A DNA stretch of 62,817 nucleotides from Acidobacteriota bacterium (GTDB lineage: Bacteria; Acidobacteriota; Terriglobia; Acidiferrales; UBA7541), in assembly GCA_003224055.1 (NCBI GenBank), contig QHYE01000021.1, forward strand, positions 1 to 62,817, written 5' to 3'. The notes below the pieces were generated by a model. The model was given only the letters and a program-made list of their open reading frames with translations. It searched no databases and was not told the DNA's origin. The translations under genes and the position numbers were made by a program. Below, in pieces: positions 44,618 through 55,199 of the stretch; within the stretch, counting starts at the first letter, position 1, and each line of letters begins with the position of its first letter.

Positions 44618-45856
44618 GTGTTCGCTTTGGGCGAATCGACGTTGCGTTGCGGCTGCCGCGATGCGGTGGACCGCTTTGCGCGGGAAGCAGAGGAAGTGGC
44701 AGAGAATCTTCTCAGGGGACAGGTTCAAACCAGCGTGGAAGAAGTAAAGCCGTTCCCGGCCGTCGATCGCCGCCGCACTCCCGCGGTGCCGTTCGAGCAG
44801 CGCGAAAAGGGCGAGGTCGCCATTTTCCAGGAGTTGGGGAAGGCGCTGACGTCTTCGCTGCAGCTCGATCAAGTTCTCCGCACCATCATGGAAAAGATTG
44901 ACGAGTTCCTGCGGCCGGACAACTGGTCGCTGCTGCTGCTCGACGAAACCACGCAAGAACTGTACTTCGAACTGGCGGTAGGCAAAGCCTCGCAAGCGCT
45001 GAAGGACGTGCGCATCAAGGTGGGGCAGGGAATTGCCGGTTGGGTGGCGCAGCACGGCGAGACCGTGGTCGTGCCGGACACGGCAAAGGACACGCGATTC
45101 TTCGGGAAGGTCGACGAAAAAACAAAAACCGAGACGCAGTCGATCGTCGCGGTGCCCGTAAAGTTTCGCGACACCTGCCTGGGCGTAATCGAGCTGATCA
45201 ATTGCATCGGGCCCGAAGGCTTCGATCCGCGAGACTTGAAACTGCTGGAAGCGCTCTCGGACTTTGCCGCCATCGCTCTCGAGAATGCGCGCCACGTGAA
45301 GAGAATTCACGAGCTGACCATCAAGGACGACTGCACCTCGCTGTATAACGCGCGGCACATGAGCTTCATCCTGGAGACGGAAATCTACCGCTCGCAGCGG
45401 TACGATTACGAGTTTTCGATCGTTTTTATCGATCTCGATCATTTCAAGCAGGTGAACGACACGCACGGACATCTCGTCGGGTCACGATTGCTGGCGGAGA
45501 TCGGCAACGCGCTGAAGGAGCATTGCCGGCTGATCGATTTTGCGTTCCGGTACGGCGGCGATGAATTCGTGATCCTGCTGCCGCAAACGTCAAAAGAGAA
45601 TGCATTGAACGTCGCGCGCCGTTTGCACAAATTGATTCGCGAGAACACCTGGCTTGTGCCCGAAGGATTGAACATCAAACTGACGCCCAGCGTCGGCGTG
45701 GCCTCCTACCCTGTGGATTCGCGCAGCAAGGAAGGGCTGCTGCATCTCGCGGATGAAGCCATGTACCTGGTGAAGAACACGCAGCGCGACAGCGTGGCGG
45801 CCGCGAATATGGGAATCCTGCCGAATACGGCGGCCAGCGCTGAGACGGCTGGCTAA
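44618..45856 (+). CDS. GAF-domain diguanylate cyclase
   Basis: 412 aa from GTG 44618; the frame is open back to 44486 but that part lies in repeat and promoter DNA, so the start is uncertain. A GAF domain (FQELGKALTSSLQLDQVLRT onward) precedes a GGDEF domain with the intact site YGGDEF. RLID lies five residues before it, matching the inhibitory RxxD I-site. It should make c-di-GMP from two GTP and be product-inhibited. The GAF ligand is unknown. Two PilZ proteins in the window are possible receivers. It precedes the lipopolysaccharide-export genes. Confidence 0.92.
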   Translation: MFALGESTLRCGCRDAVDRFAREAEEVAENLLRGQVQTSVEEVKPFPAVDRRRTPAVPFEQREKGEVAIFQELGKALTSSLQLDQVLRTIMEKIDEFLRPDNWSLLLLDETTQELYFELAVGKASQALKDVRIKVGQGIAGWVAQHGETVVVPDTAKDTRFFGKVDEKTKTETQSIVAVPVKFRDTCLGVIELINCIGPEGFDPRDLKLLEALSDFAAIALENARHVKRIHELTIKDDCTSLYNARHMSFILETEIYRSQRYDYEFSIVFIDLDHFKQVNDTHGHLVGSRLLAEIGNALKEHCRLIDFAFRYGGDEFVILLPQTSKENALNVARRLHKLIRENTWLVPEGLNIKLTPSVGVASYPVDSRSKEGLLHLADEAMYLVKNTQRDSVAAANMGILPNTAASAETAG

Positions 45857-45924
45857 TTCTTCCTTTCTCCGGCCACTAATCCCCGCGCCTATACACTCCT
45901 GCAAAATTTTGCTTAACTGAATCC

Positions 45925-48282
45925 ATGAAGAGAAGCGAAGCCGCTCGATACGCTCGCTGGTCCGCGGGGGCAGCTTTATTGCTGGCGAGCCTGACGGGCG
46001 GAGTCTATCTGCAGCGCAAATGGGTCGAGTACCGGGAGAAGCGAAATGCGCCCGCGCCCGCGCCCAAGGATGTGACGCGGCTCTCGAGCGGGCTGACCTT
46101 TTCGAAGATGGACGGCGATCGCAAGATCTTCACCGTGGAGGCCTCCAAGGCAACGGATTTCAAGGACAAAGACGCGAGCCTCCTCGAAGAGGTCAAGATC
46201 ACCATCTTTGGCAAGACTGGGGCGCGGCACGACACCGTCCACACGAGGAGTTGCCAATACGAAAAAATGAGCGGGAGCATCGCCTGCAGCGGTGAGGTGC
46301 AGATGGATCTGGAGAGTGCGGCGTATGCAGAACGCGCGGCAAGAAATCCCGCGCCGGCCGCGGGACAAAAAGTGCATGTGGAGACGCGCGAGGTGACCTT
46401 CAACCGAGCCAGCGGGACCGCGCATTCGAACCAGCTCGTAAAATTTTCTTTTCCGAGCGGTACGGGAGAAGCTGTGGGCGTGGAGTACGACTCCGAGGTA
46501 GGAAAAGTGCGCCTGCTTCGGGATGTCCGCATGTCGCTCGTGCCTCCGAGAAGCGAAGCGGCGGGCAAGAAGGCGGCGAAGACGGGCCCGGAGGATCCCG
46601 TTCATGTGACTGCGAAGAGCCTCGATTTTGCACGGGACTCAAGACGGATGCGTCTCCAAGGTCCTGTAACCGCGGAAACTTCGCAAGCACGGTTGGTGGC
46701 CGGCGAGTTGACGCTGGCGCTGGACAGCGGCTTTCACGCCGAGAAGCTGATGGCTACCGCTGGGGCTGGTGAGAGAAAACCGGAGCTTGCGATTCAACAA
46801 GCGGATGGTCCCGCGAATTTGAGCGCGGAAACATTGACTGCCTATTTCGCCCCCGAGGGTTGGCTGACGAGGATGGAAGGGGCAGGAAACGTGCAGGGAT
46901 TGCGGCGCAGCGGAATAGGAGAGGATGAGTTCAAGGCAGAGAACGCTTCGCTGAGTCTTTGGCCGAAGGTCAGCCAGCCGAAGGAGTTGAATTTAAACGG
47001 AAATGTGTGGATGAAAACACTCGCGGAGAATACCGGCAGCGCGAGACTGCTGCAGACCAGCGCGCTTCTTGTGGAGTTCGCCGGGGGAGCACAAGGACAA
47101 ACGAGCAGACCACGGCGAGCGGAAACGCTCGGGGCGGGGAGTATCGAATGGACGGACGCGGCGCCGCCAAGCGGAGCGCCGGGGACAGCCGCGAGCAATG
47201 CGGCAGCAACGACAAAATTGCAAGCGGACAACCTGGGGTTGGAATTCGGAGCGGAGGGCAGAGCGAGGCAAATGGTTGCGACCGGCAATGTTCGTACGGA
47301 ACGTGCCGTCGCGGACGCGCCGTTACAAACAGCGACGGCGCAAAACGGAGTCGCGCAGTTGCAGGCGACGGGCGGCTGGTCGCAGATGGATCTGCAAGGA
47401 AATGTAAAATTGAAGGAGGGCAATCGCAGCGGCCAGGCGGATCATGCTGTTTTTGTCCGCGCCACGCAAAGCGCAACGTTGACGGGCAACGCGCTCGCGC
47501 GCGACGGTGCGACAGAGACCAGGGCCGCGAAAATTACATTTTCGCAAGCCACCGGAGAAATTCGCGCCGAGGGCGGCGTGCACTCGACGCAATTTTCATC
47601 CAAGGACGGCGCCATCCAACTTGCCGCTGCACCCGCAAATATTTCCTCGGACACCCTGCAGGCAAATTCGAAAACGGGAAGAGCGCTCTACGGCAGACAC
47701 GCGCGGCTGTGGCAGGGAGACTCCGTGATGGAAGCGGATTCCATCGAGTTGCTGCGCGATGCGAAAGTCCTGAACGCCGCGGGAAACGTGCGCGCCGTTT
47801 TCCCTCAATATGCGGCGTCGCCGGGCGGCCAGGCGCTGACCGCGCAAGCCGCAAGGAAAAAACCGGTGTTGTGGCACGTGACGGCAGAAACGCTCACCTA
47901 CTCCGATGCCCAGAACCGCGCCCACCTGGAGAAAAACGTCGTCGTGCAATCGGCGGAACAAAAGATTCACGCGGCCGCGATGGATTTGTATTTTACGGGT
48001 GGGTCCGCGAATTCATCCGCGGGAGCCAAGCAGATCAGCCGCGCAGTCGGTACCGGCGGGGTCATTGTCGAACAAGGTGAGCGGAAAGCCACTGCCGAGC
48101 GCGGCGAGTACACCGCAGGCGAAGGAAAATTCGTCATGAGCGGCGGAAATCCCACGATTTACGACGCTTCCCAGGGCACCACCACCGGCCGTCAATTGAC
48201 CTTCTTTTTAGCGGATGATACGATCATCGTCGACTCTGAAAATGGTTCCCGGACTTTGACGAAGCACCGAGTCGAAAAATAA
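45925..48282 (+). CDS. LptC-LptA/OstA fusion, lipopolysaccharide-export periplasmic bridge
   Basis: 785 aa. One N-terminal membrane helix ([16 protein letters not shown]) is followed by a LptC-like beta-jellyroll ([20 protein letters not shown]), then several OstA/LptA-like repeats; [19 protein letters not shown] near the end is a typical LptA/OstA block. In model bacteria LptC and LptA are separate proteins that carry lipopolysaccharide from LptBFG to LptD. The fused long form is seen in Acidobacteria. lptB follows 32 nt downstream. Confidence 0.88.
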   Translation: MKRSEAARYARWSAGAALLLASLTGGVYLQRKWVEYREKRNAPAPAPKDVTRLSSGLTFSKMDGDRKIFTVEASKATDFKDKDASLLEEVKITIFGKTGARHDTVHTRSCQYEKMSGSIACSGEVQMDLESAAYAERAARNPAPAAGQKVHVETREVTFNRASGTAHSNQLVKFSFPSGTGEAVGVEYDSEVGKVRLLRDVRMSLVPPRSEAAGKKAAKTGPEDPVHVTAKSLDFARDSRRMRLQGPVTAETSQARLVAGELTLALDSGFHAEKLMATAGAGERKPELAIQQADGPANLSAETLTAYFAPEGWLTRMEGAGNVQGLRRSGIGEDEFKAENASLSLWPKVSQPKELNLNGNVWMKTLAENTGSARLLQTSALLVEFAGGAQGQTSRPRRAETLGAGSIEWTDAAPPSGAPGTAASNAAATTKLQADNLGLEFGAEGRARQMVATGNVRTERAVADAPLQTATAQNGVAQLQATGGWSQMDLQGNVKLKEGNRSGQADHAVFVRATQSATLTGNALARDGATETRAAKITFSQATGEIRAEGGVHSTQFSSKDGAIQLAAAPANISSDTLQANSKTGRALYGRHARLWQGDSVMEADSIELLRDAKVLNAAGNVRAVFPQYAASPGGQALTAQAARKKPVLWHVTAETLTYSDAQNRAHLEKNVVVQSAEQKIHAAAMDLYFTGGSANSSAGAKQISRAVGTGGVIVEQGERKATAERGEYTAGEGKFVMSGGNPTIYDASQGTTTGRQLTFFLADDTIIVDSENGSRTLTKHRVEK

Positions 48283-48314
48283 CGCGACCGCTGTGCGGCC
48301 GCCCGTGGCGAGGT

Positions 48315-49040
48315 ATGCTGAAGCTCCAGGCCGTCGATCTAAGCAAGACTTACCGTGGCCGCAAGGTCGTTGATGACGTGGAACTGGAGATCGGTCAGGG
48401 TGAAGTGGTCGGACTTCTCGGCCCGAACGGCGCAGGAAAGACCACGACCTTCTACATTATCGTTGGTCTTGCCCGGCCTGACTCTGGCCGCGTTCTCCTC
48501 AACGACGAAGAAATCACGGACTTGCCGATGTATCTCCGGGCCCGCAGCGGCATCAGCTACCTCCCGCAGGAACCTTCGGTTTTTCGCCAACTGACCAGCG
48601 AAGAGAATTTGCTAGCCGTCCTGGAAACGCTGCCGCTTACGCCGGAACAGCAGCGCGACCGCCTGGAAGAGCTGCTGGTACAGATGGGGCTGGAGACGGT
48701 TCGAACGAGCAAGGCCTACACCCTCTCCGGCGGAGAGCGCCGCCGCCTGGAAATCGCCCGCTCCCTAACCCTCCAGCCTTCCTTTATTCTCCTCGACGAA
48801 CCTTTTTCCGGTATTGACCCTCTAACCGTGAAGGATCTCCAGGAGATCATCCGGGATCTGGCCAAGTCCGGGATCGGCGTTTTGATCACGGATCATAACG
48901 TCCGGGAAACCTTGAGCGTGACGGATCGCGCATACATCCTGAAAAGTGGCAAGATATTCCGTAAGGGCCGCCCCGCGGAGTTGAGCGAAGATCCGGAAGT
49001 GCGGCGCGTTTATCTGGGCGATCATTTCCGCCTGAACTAG
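48315..49040 (+). CDS. lptB: Lipopolysaccharide export ATPase LptB
   Basis: 241 aa ABC ATPase. Walker [10 protein letters not shown], signature [15 protein letters not shown] and Walker [14 protein letters not shown] are intact, and [10 protein letters not shown] is the LptB-specific switch region. It powers extraction of lipopolysaccharide from the inner membrane with LptFG, which are not in this window. It lies between the LptC-LptA fusion and rpoN, a conserved order in many Gram-negatives. Confidence 0.96.
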   Translation: MLKLQAVDLSKTYRGRKVVDDVELEIGQGEVVGLLGPNGAGKTTTFYIIVGLARPDSGRVLLNDEEITDLPMYLRARSGISYLPQEPSVFRQLTSEENLLAVLETLPLTPEQQRDRLEELLVQMGLETVRTSKAYTLSGGERRRLEIARSLTLQPSFILLDEPFSGIDPLTVKDLQEIIRDLAKSGIGVLITDHNVRETLSVTDRAYILKSGKIFRKGRPAELSEDPEVRRVYLGDHFRLN

Positions 49041-49069
49041 GGGCTGCAAGAGAGAAAACGGAACCACTC

Positions 49070-50512
49070 ATGGCTTGGCAGGGACTCAAACTCAATCTCC
49101 GCGTCTCGCAGAAGCAGATTCTGACGCCCGGCCTCGTTCAAATGGTCAGCGTTCTCGCGCTGAACCGCCTCGAGCTGCGCGAGATGATCAACCAGGAGAT
49201 GATTGCGAACCCGCTTCTGGAAGAGCAGAACGAAGAACCCACGCAGACGGACAATTACAGCGACGAAACTTTCCTAAAAGCTGAAACAGAAAAGGTTCCG
49301 GAAAAGCCCGCCGCCAATCCCTTCGACGAGTTCGATGTCGGCAGTTTCTTCAATCAATACCTGGACAGCGGCGGAGACGGCGGTCAATCGCAGGAACGCG
49401 AAGTTTCCGAGCGCCCGTCCTTCGAAAAGTTTCTCTCCTCGCAGAGCGGCCTTTCCGATCACCTCGAATGGCAGCTCAGCGTGACCATCTGTTCGGACAC
49501 CGTGAAGGAAATCGCCGAGAACATTATCGGGAACCTCGATGAGAACGGGTATCTCACGGCGTCCAACGAAGACCTGCTGCAGAACGGAAAATATTTGCAG
49601 GACGATCTGGACGATGCCCTGGCCGTCGTGCAGGATTTCGACCCCATCGGTGTCGGCGCGCGGGACTTGCGCGAATGCCTGCTGCTGCAACTGAAGGCTT
49701 TCGATCCTCAGAACACGCTGGCGCAGCAAATCGTCTCCGAACATTTGAAGCAAGTCCAATCCAACCAGCTGAAGGAAGTAGCGCGCGCCTTGAACCGGCC
49801 GCTCGAAGTGGTGAAACACTCGTTGGACACGATCAAGAAGCTCGATCCGCGTCCCGGCTTGCGCTACAACAAAACGGAGCCGCGGCTCGTCGAGCCGGAT
49901 GTGTACTTCCGGAAGGTGGACGATCAGTGGCAGCCGTTCCTGAATGAAGACGACATGCCGCAACTGCGGCTGAGCCCGACCTACCGGCGGTTGCTCGTCA
50001 AAGACGCCGCGGACCGCGACGTTCGAAACTATGTGAAAGAGCGCTTCACCGCCGCCGTCCAGTTGATGAAAAACATCGAGCAGCGCAAGCACACCATTCT
50101 GCGGGTCTGCCAGTCCATCATCGCGCGCCAGGGCGAATTTCTCGATCACGGGCAGGACGCGCTCAAGCCCATGATGATCAAGGAAGTAGCGGAAGAAGTC
50201 GGCGTACATCCCTCGACGGTAAGCCGCGCCGTGGCCAGCAAGTATGCGCACACGCCGCAGGGCGTGCTGGAGCTGCGTTCCTTCTTCAGCGAATCGGTCA
50301 ACGGGCCGGAGGGCGGCGGCATGTCATTGCTCACGCTCAAGCGGCTCGTCAAAAAGATGATCGAAGAAGAAGATTCGACGAAGCCGCTGACCGACGAACA
50401 GATCGCCAAGAAACTCGATGACACGGGAATTCACGTCACCCGCCGCACCGTCGCGAAGTACCGCGAAGACATGCGCATACCCAGCACCCACCAGCGCCGG
50501 GAAAAGAACTGA
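49070..50512 (+). CDS. rpoN: RNA polymerase sigma-54 factor
   Basis: 480 aa. Region I (LRVSQKQILTPGLVQMVSVL) binds activators, an acidic stretch follows, and the C-terminus carries the RpoN box RRTVAKYRE. Sigma-54 recognises -24/-12 promoters and needs an ATPase activator. It sits directly after lptB and before rapZ. The hpf and ptsN genes that often lie between are absent here. Confidence 0.97.
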   Translation: MAWQGLKLNLRVSQKQILTPGLVQMVSVLALNRLELREMINQEMIANPLLEEQNEEPTQTDNYSDETFLKAETEKVPEKPAANPFDEFDVGSFFNQYLDSGGDGGQSQEREVSERPSFEKFLSSQSGLSDHLEWQLSVTICSDTVKEIAENIIGNLDENGYLTASNEDLLQNGKYLQDDLDDALAVVQDFDPIGVGARDLRECLLLQLKAFDPQNTLAQQIVSEHLKQVQSNQLKEVARALNRPLEVVKHSLDTIKKLDPRPGLRYNKTEPRLVEPDVYFRKVDDQWQPFLNEDDMPQLRLSPTYRRLLVKDAADRDVRNYVKERFTAAVQLMKNIEQRKHTILRVCQSIIARQGEFLDHGQDALKPMMIKEVAEEVGVHPSTVSRAVASKYAHTPQGVLELRSFFSESVNGPEGGGMSLLTLKRLVKKMIEEEDSTKPLTDEQIAKKLDDTGIHVTRRTVAKYREDMRIPSTHQRREKN

Positions 50513-50525
50513 GCCCGCGCCTCCC

Positions 50526-51401
50526 GTGAAGCCGCACGCACGACAGAACTCACGGCATCTCGTCATCCTCACCGGGCTTTCCGGCTCCGGAAAAAGCACC
50601 GTCCTGCATGCGTTCGAGGACATGGGTTTTTACTGCGTGGATAATTTGCCCGTGGAGCTGATGCCGATCTTTGCGGAGTTGCACGCCGCCGGTGAAGGCG
50701 ATTTCGCTCGGGCCGCGCTGCTCGTGGACGCGCGCGAGGGCGTGCAATTGGAAAAATTGCCGCCGCTGCTCAAACATTTGAAAAAAGATCATCCCATGAC
50801 GCTCGTTTTCATCGAGGCCAGCGAAGATGCGCTGCTGCGCCGTTACAGCGAGACGCGCCGTCCGCACCCGCTCGGGAAGAACTATTCGGTGCGCGAGAGT
50901 CTGTCTCATGAACGTGCGTTGATGGATCCCATTCGCAAGCTCGCGGACGTGGTCATCGATACCACGCAATTCAACGTGCATGAATTGCGTCATTTCATCA
51001 CCGCGCGGTTCAAGAATCCAGACAAGCGCCCGATGCTCGTCTCGGTCGTGAGTTTTGGATATCGCTACGGCGTGCCGTCGGACGCCGACCTCGTTTTCGA
51101 CGTACGCTTCCTGCCGAATCCCCATTTTGTGCCGCGCCTGCGTCCCTTCACCGGCAAAGACCCGAAAGTCCGGCGCTATATCCGCTCCTTTCCCCAGACG
51201 GGAGAATTCTTGCGGCGCATCGAAGGCCTGCTCACCTATCTGATCCCGCACTATATTCACGAAGGAAAAAGCTATCTCACCATCGCGTTTGGGTGCACCG
51301 GTGGAAAGCACCGCTCGGTGATGCTCGCGGAAGCCGTGGAGAAATCCATGGAGAAGCACGGTTATTCGGCCAAGGTGATTCACCGCGACATCGATAAGTA
51401 A
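50526..51401 (+). CDS. rapZ: RNase adapter protein RapZ
   Basis: 291 aa. The N-terminal P-loop GLSGSGKST is intact, and the C-terminal block ending HRSVMLAEAVEKSM with FGCTGGKH is typical RapZ (YvcJ). In E. coli it controls glmS through small RNAs and binds GlcN6P; in other bacteria it has a nucleotide-binding role. The GTG at 50526 gives the normal length; an upstream in-frame region overlaps rpoN and is not expected to be translated. Confidence 0.95.
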   Translation: MKPHARQNSRHLVILTGLSGSGKSTVLHAFEDMGFYCVDNLPVELMPIFAELHAAGEGDFARAALLVDAREGVQLEKLPPLLKHLKKDHPMTLVFIEASEDALLRRYSETRRPHPLGKNYSVRESLSHERALMDPIRKLADVVIDTTQFNVHELRHFITARFKNPDKRPMLVSVVSFGYRYGVPSDADLVFDVRFLPNPHFVPRLRPFTGKDPKVRRYIRSFPQTGEFLRRIEGLLTYLIPHYIHEGKSYLTIAFGCTGGKHRSVMLAEAVEKSMEKHGYSAKVIHRDIDK

Positions 51402-51505
51402 AAGCGGGACCCCGTGCTTTCAAATTCCGCCGTCCCCGGAAACTTGACACGCCGCGACGCGGCGAATAGCGTAGCAAGTGCTGATCCTGAGGGGGAGTTT
51501 GGGGC

Positions 51506-53380
51506 GTGGCCTCATTTTTTTCACCACAATTGAAACGGCTTTTCGGCTACGTGCGGCCCTACCGTTTTCGCATGAGCCTGGGAGTCGTGTTGCTGGCGAT
51601 CGTTGCCCTGGCCGAGGGCGCCGTCACGCTGCTGATCGTGCCCATTTTTGATCGTGTACTCAATCCAGCCACCAGTGATTCCAACGTTTTGCTCTTCAGG
51701 GTGCCCTTCGGTGGCCCACCGATTTACGTGAACCATCTCTTCCCGCACAGCATTCACAACGTTTGGACGGTAGTCACCCTTTCGATGCTGGTGCTGTTCG
51801 GAATCAAGTCGCTGTGCGAGTTTGCCGGCGTAAGCTTGATTCAGTTCGTCGGACACCGTGCCATCACGGATTTGCGCAACGCCGTCTACACGAAAATCAT
51901 TCGCCAGCCCATCGGATTTTTCCAGCAGCAATCCGCTGGAAGGGTGTTCTCCGCGGTCATTAACGACGTGGAGCGCGCGCGCCTCGCCATTTCCGAATAT
52001 CTCGCCGAACTGTTTCGCCAGATGTTTTTGTTTCCCGTCTTCCTGTTCATTTTGCTTTACATCGATTGGAAGATGGCGCTGGCCTGCGGCGTCTTTCTGC
52101 CTATGATCGTCTGGCCCATCAGCAAGTTGGGCCTCCGCATCCGGCGTTCTGTGGAGAATAGCCAGGCCCGGCTTGGCGAACTTACACAGATTCTTCAGGA
52201 GACCGTCGGCGGCAATCGCATCGTAAAAGCTTTCGGAATGGAAGATTTCGAAATAGGGAATTTCCAGGCAGCTTCGAAACGTCTGCTGCGCGAAACGATG
52301 CGCTGGGTCCGCGCGCAGGTGGCCACCTCGCCGCTCATGGATTTGCTTCAGCCGGTCGTCATTTCCCTGCTTCTCCTTTATGCCCGCGACCGCATCCGCC
52401 TGAATTTAATGACCACGGGAATGTTCATCGCCTTCGTTTACGCGCTTTTCAAGTCCTATGAACCGATCAAGCGTATTGGCGCGGTCTACCAGCAGTTTCA
52501 GCAGGCGCAGGGCGCCACTACCCAAGTCCTTGCCTACCTCGATCTCACCGAGGAAGACCAGGACGCTCCCGCCGCGGTTGAGCTTCCCGCCTTTACCCGC
52601 GAGGTCCAGTATGACCGCGTCAGTTTCTCCTACGACGCGGCCCCCGTTTTGCGGAATATTGAGTTCACTGCCCGCAAGGGCGAAGTCGTCGCCTTCGTCG
52701 GCACGAGCGGCGCGGGCAAGACGACGCTCGTCAATTTGCTTCCGCGTTTTTACGACGTCACGTCTGGCGCGGTTCGCATCGACGGTCTCGACGTCCGGGA
52801 AGCAAAGCTCCGCTCTCTGCGCGGACAAATCGCCATGGTCACACAGGAAAATATCCTGTTCCACGACACCGTTTGGAACAACATCTGTTATGGTTTGACA
52901 AGTGTGTCCAGGGAAAAAGTCGTAGTCGCCGCACAAGCTGCGCTGGCGCACGATTTCATTATGGAACTCCCGAAAGGCTACGACACCCTGATCGGTGAAC
53001 GCGGCACGCGCCTCAGCGGCGGGCAACGGCAGCGTATCGCGATCGCACGGGCAATCCTGAAAGACTCGCCGATTCTCATTTTGGACGAAGCCACTTCCGA
53101 ACTGGATGCCGAGTCAGAACTGTTCGTGCAGAAGGCCCTCGTCAACTTGATGGTGGGGCGGACCACTTTCGTGATTGCGCATCGCCTTTCGACGATTCGC
53201 CGCGCGGACAAGATTCTCGTTTTGGAAGAAGGGCAGATCCGCGAAAGCGGAACGCACTCGGAGCTGTTGGCGCGCGGCGGCACCTATTCCCGGCTTTACG
53301 ATTTGCAATTTGCGGATGACGACATGGCGCCCGCGCAGGCGGCGCCTGCGAATCTGACGGCAACAACCGATTCCATATGA
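51506..53380 (+). CDS. MsbA-like ABC exporter (fused membrane and ATPase domains)
   Basis: 624 aa from a GTG with GGGGGAG upstream. Six membrane helices (about 20-320) precede an ATPase with Walker A GTSGAGKTT, signature LSGGQRQRIAIARAI and Walker B ILILDEATSELD. This is the type-IV half-exporter form of MsbA or multidrug/lipid exporters. Location after the lpt genes supports a role in lipid A flipping, but multidrug export cannot be excluded. It overlaps yicC by ATGA. Confidence 0.93.
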   Translation: MASFFSPQLKRLFGYVRPYRFRMSLGVVLLAIVALAEGAVTLLIVPIFDRVLNPATSDSNVLLFRVPFGGPPIYVNHLFPHSIHNVWTVVTLSMLVLFGIKSLCEFAGVSLIQFVGHRAITDLRNAVYTKIIRQPIGFFQQQSAGRVFSAVINDVERARLAISEYLAELFRQMFLFPVFLFILLYIDWKMALACGVFLPMIVWPISKLGLRIRRSVENSQARLGELTQILQETVGGNRIVKAFGMEDFEIGNFQAASKRLLRETMRWVRAQVATSPLMDLLQPVVISLLLLYARDRIRLNLMTTGMFIAFVYALFKSYEPIKRIGAVYQQFQQAQGATTQVLAYLDLTEEDQDAPAAVELPAFTREVQYDRVSFSYDAAPVLRNIEFTARKGEVVAFVGTSGAGKTTLVNLLPRFYDVTSGAVRIDGLDVREAKLRSLRGQIAMVTQENILFHDTVWNNICYGLTSVSREKVVVAAQAALAHDFIMELPKGYDTLIGERGTRLSGGQRQRIAIARAILKDSPILILDEATSELDAESELFVQKALVNLMVGRTTFVIAHRLSTIRRADKILVLEEGQIRESGTHSELLARGGTYSRLYDLQFADDDMAPAQAAPANLTATTDSI

Positions 53381-54315
53381 GCGAAAAAAAAGTAGCACAA
53401 ACGAAACGGGCCGAGTGTCTTTCGATGACCGGATACGCGCAGGCACGCAAAGAGGAAGACGGCTGGGCCGTTCGCGTCAGCGTCAAGAGCGTGAACCACA
53501 GGTTTCTCGATCTCAAACTCCGCATGCCCGATGGATTCGATTTCTACGAATTGCGGCTCCGGCAAATGGTCCGCGAGCGAATTCATCGAGGGCACTTGGA
53601 CGTGCATGTCCATATTGAGCCGGGCACAGCGGCGCCCGTGCAGGTGAACAAGGAGATTGCGAAAGCGTATCTCCATGCGGCGGAAGTATTGCGCCAGGAG
53701 ACTAGCGCCGCGGCCAGCGTTGACGTTGTTTCTTTGCTCCGGCTCCCGGGCGTGATCTCCGGGCTGTCCGGGGCAGTGCCGGAGACGGAAGAAGAGCAGG
53801 AACGTCTCGCGCTGGTCCTCGAGGGTTGCTTGCGCGAAGCGCTCGCCAAGCTGGACGATATGCGGCGCGCCGAAGGGAAGCATCTCGTCGAAGAGCTCCG
53901 CGAACGATTGGCGCGGATCAGCGGGCTCACCGAAGAAGTGCGCGGGCTGGTCGTGACATTGCGTCCGGCATTTGCGCGGCGGTTGGAGGCGCGGCTGAAG
54001 GAGTTGCTCGGCGGAACCTCAATTGAACCCGCGCGGCTTGCCCAGGAAGCCGCGCTGCTTGCGGAGCGCAGCGATATCAGTGAAGAATTGGACCGGTTGC
54101 GGAGCCATCTGCAGCAGTTTACGAAGCTTCTGGATGGCGCCGGCGAGCTGGGGAAAAAACTGGATTTTCTGCTGCAAGAAATGCATCGCGAAGCGAACAC
54201 CCTGTTGTCCAAAACGCCCGGTGTGGAAAACGAAGCGCTGGCGATTACCGGACTGGCGCTGGAAATCAAGGCGGAGATCGAAAAACTGCGGGAGCAGGTA
54301 CAAAACATCGAATGA
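53377..54315 (+). CDS. yicC: YicC-family endoribonuclease-like protein
   Basis: 312 aa. The N-terminal domain starts CLSMTGYAQARKEEDGWAVR and includes KSVNHRFLDLKLRMP. The C-terminal DUF1732 block has DISEELDRLRSHLQQF and GKKLDFLLQEMHREANTL. YicC affects small-RNA turnover in E. coli. It overlaps the upstream exporter and gmk by ATGA on both sides, so it is part of a tight operon. Confidence 0.95.
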   Translation: MSEKKVAQTKRAECLSMTGYAQARKEEDGWAVRVSVKSVNHRFLDLKLRMPDGFDFYELRLRQMVRERIHRGHLDVHVHIEPGTAAPVQVNKEIAKAYLHAAEVLRQETSAAASVDVVSLLRLPGVISGLSGAVPETEEEQERLALVLEGCLREALAKLDDMRRAEGKHLVEELRERLARISGLTEEVRGLVVTLRPAFARRLEARLKELLGGTSIEPARLAQEAALLAERSDISEELDRLRSHLQQFTKLLDGAGELGKKLDFLLQEMHREANTLLSKTPGVENEALAITGLALEIKAEIEKLREQVQNIE

Positions 54316-54956
54316 GCGAGGGGAAGGAATTTGCGCCGCTGGTGGTGATCGTTTCGGGGCCTTCGGGATCGGGCAAATCCACGCTGGTGCAGAAAATTCT
54401 GGAGCTGCCCGGGACCATGCCCTCGATCTCGTGTACTACACGGGCGCGCCGCGCGACCGAGGCCAGCGGGAAGTGTTATGATTTCGTTACGGAAGCGGAA
54501 TTCGACGCCATGGTCGCGCGCGGCGAGTTCCTGGAGTACGCGCGAGTTTTCGGGAAACATTCCTACGGCACGCCGAAGAAGTGGCTGGAGGAATCGCGGA
54601 AGAAGGGACTCGATCTGGTCCTCGAGATCGATGTGCAAGGCGCGGCGCAGGTCGAGGAAAAGTTGCCGGAGTCCGTGGCGATTTTTATTTTGCCACCGTC
54701 GCGGGAAGAGTTGGAACGAAGGCTGCGCGCCCGCGGCCAGGATTCCGATGAAGAGATTGCGCGGCGGCTGGCCAAGGCGCGGGACGAGATTGCGATGTTC
54801 GGCAAATACTACGATTATTGTGTGGTGAATGAAGACGTGGAGCGCGCGAGACGCGAGGCGCAGGCGATTGTAATCGCGCTGCGCTGTACGAGCGCGCGGC
54901 GCCGGGCCCGGGTGGAAAGACTTCTGGCATCGTTTTGGGGGGAAAGACTGAAATGA
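54312..54956 (+). CDS. gmk: Guanylate kinase
   Basis: 214 aa. P-loop SGPSGSGKST and the GMP-binding pair (SCTTRARRATE, then YDFVTEAEFDAM) are present. It phosphorylates GMP to GDP in the cytoplasm. It overlaps yicC and rpoZ by ATGA, the yicC-gmk-rpoZ-coaBC order known in many bacteria. The C-terminal tail is slightly extended and basic. Confidence 0.97.
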   Translation: MSEGKEFAPLVVIVSGPSGSGKSTLVQKILELPGTMPSISCTTRARRATEASGKCYDFVTEAEFDAMVARGEFLEYARVFGKHSYGTPKKWLEESRKKGLDLVLEIDVQGAAQVEEKLPESVAIFILPPSREELERRLRARGQDSDEEIARRLAKARDEIAMFGKYYDYCVVNEDVERARREAQAIVIALRCTSARRRARVERLLASFWGERLK

Positions 54957-55180
54957 CTGTGCTGACCAAAGCTCCTGAGAGCCAGTTTGCGTATGTAGTG
55001 CTTGCCGCAAGACGCGCGCGGCAGCTTATGGCGGGTGCGCCGCCGTTGATCGACAATCCAAGAACCTTGAAGGCCACGCGAATCGCATGCGATGAGCTGG
55101 AGCACAGCCTGATCGAGTACGAATTCGTGGAGCCGGATTCGATCGATACGGACAAGGACGGCAACAAGCGGCGGAAGTAG
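54953..55180 (+). CDS. rpoZ: RNA polymerase omega subunit
   Basis: 75 aa from the ATG overlapping the gmk stop. FAYVVLAARRARQLMAGAPP and KATRIACDELEHSLIEYE match RpoZ, which helps beta-prime fold and assemble. The C-terminal tail is Lys/Arg-rich. Context between gmk and coaBC confirms the call. Confidence 0.95.
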   Translation: MTVLTKAPESQFAYVVLAARRARQLMAGAPPLIDNPRTLKATRIACDELEHSLIEYEFVEPDSIDTDKDGNKRRK

Positions 55181-55199
55181 CGCGCCGCGGAAGGCAGGA

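Noticed and set aside
53583-55010. 475-aa minus-strand frame across yicC and gmk
   Set aside because: Ser/Arg-rich antisense frame over two well-supported genes; no domain.
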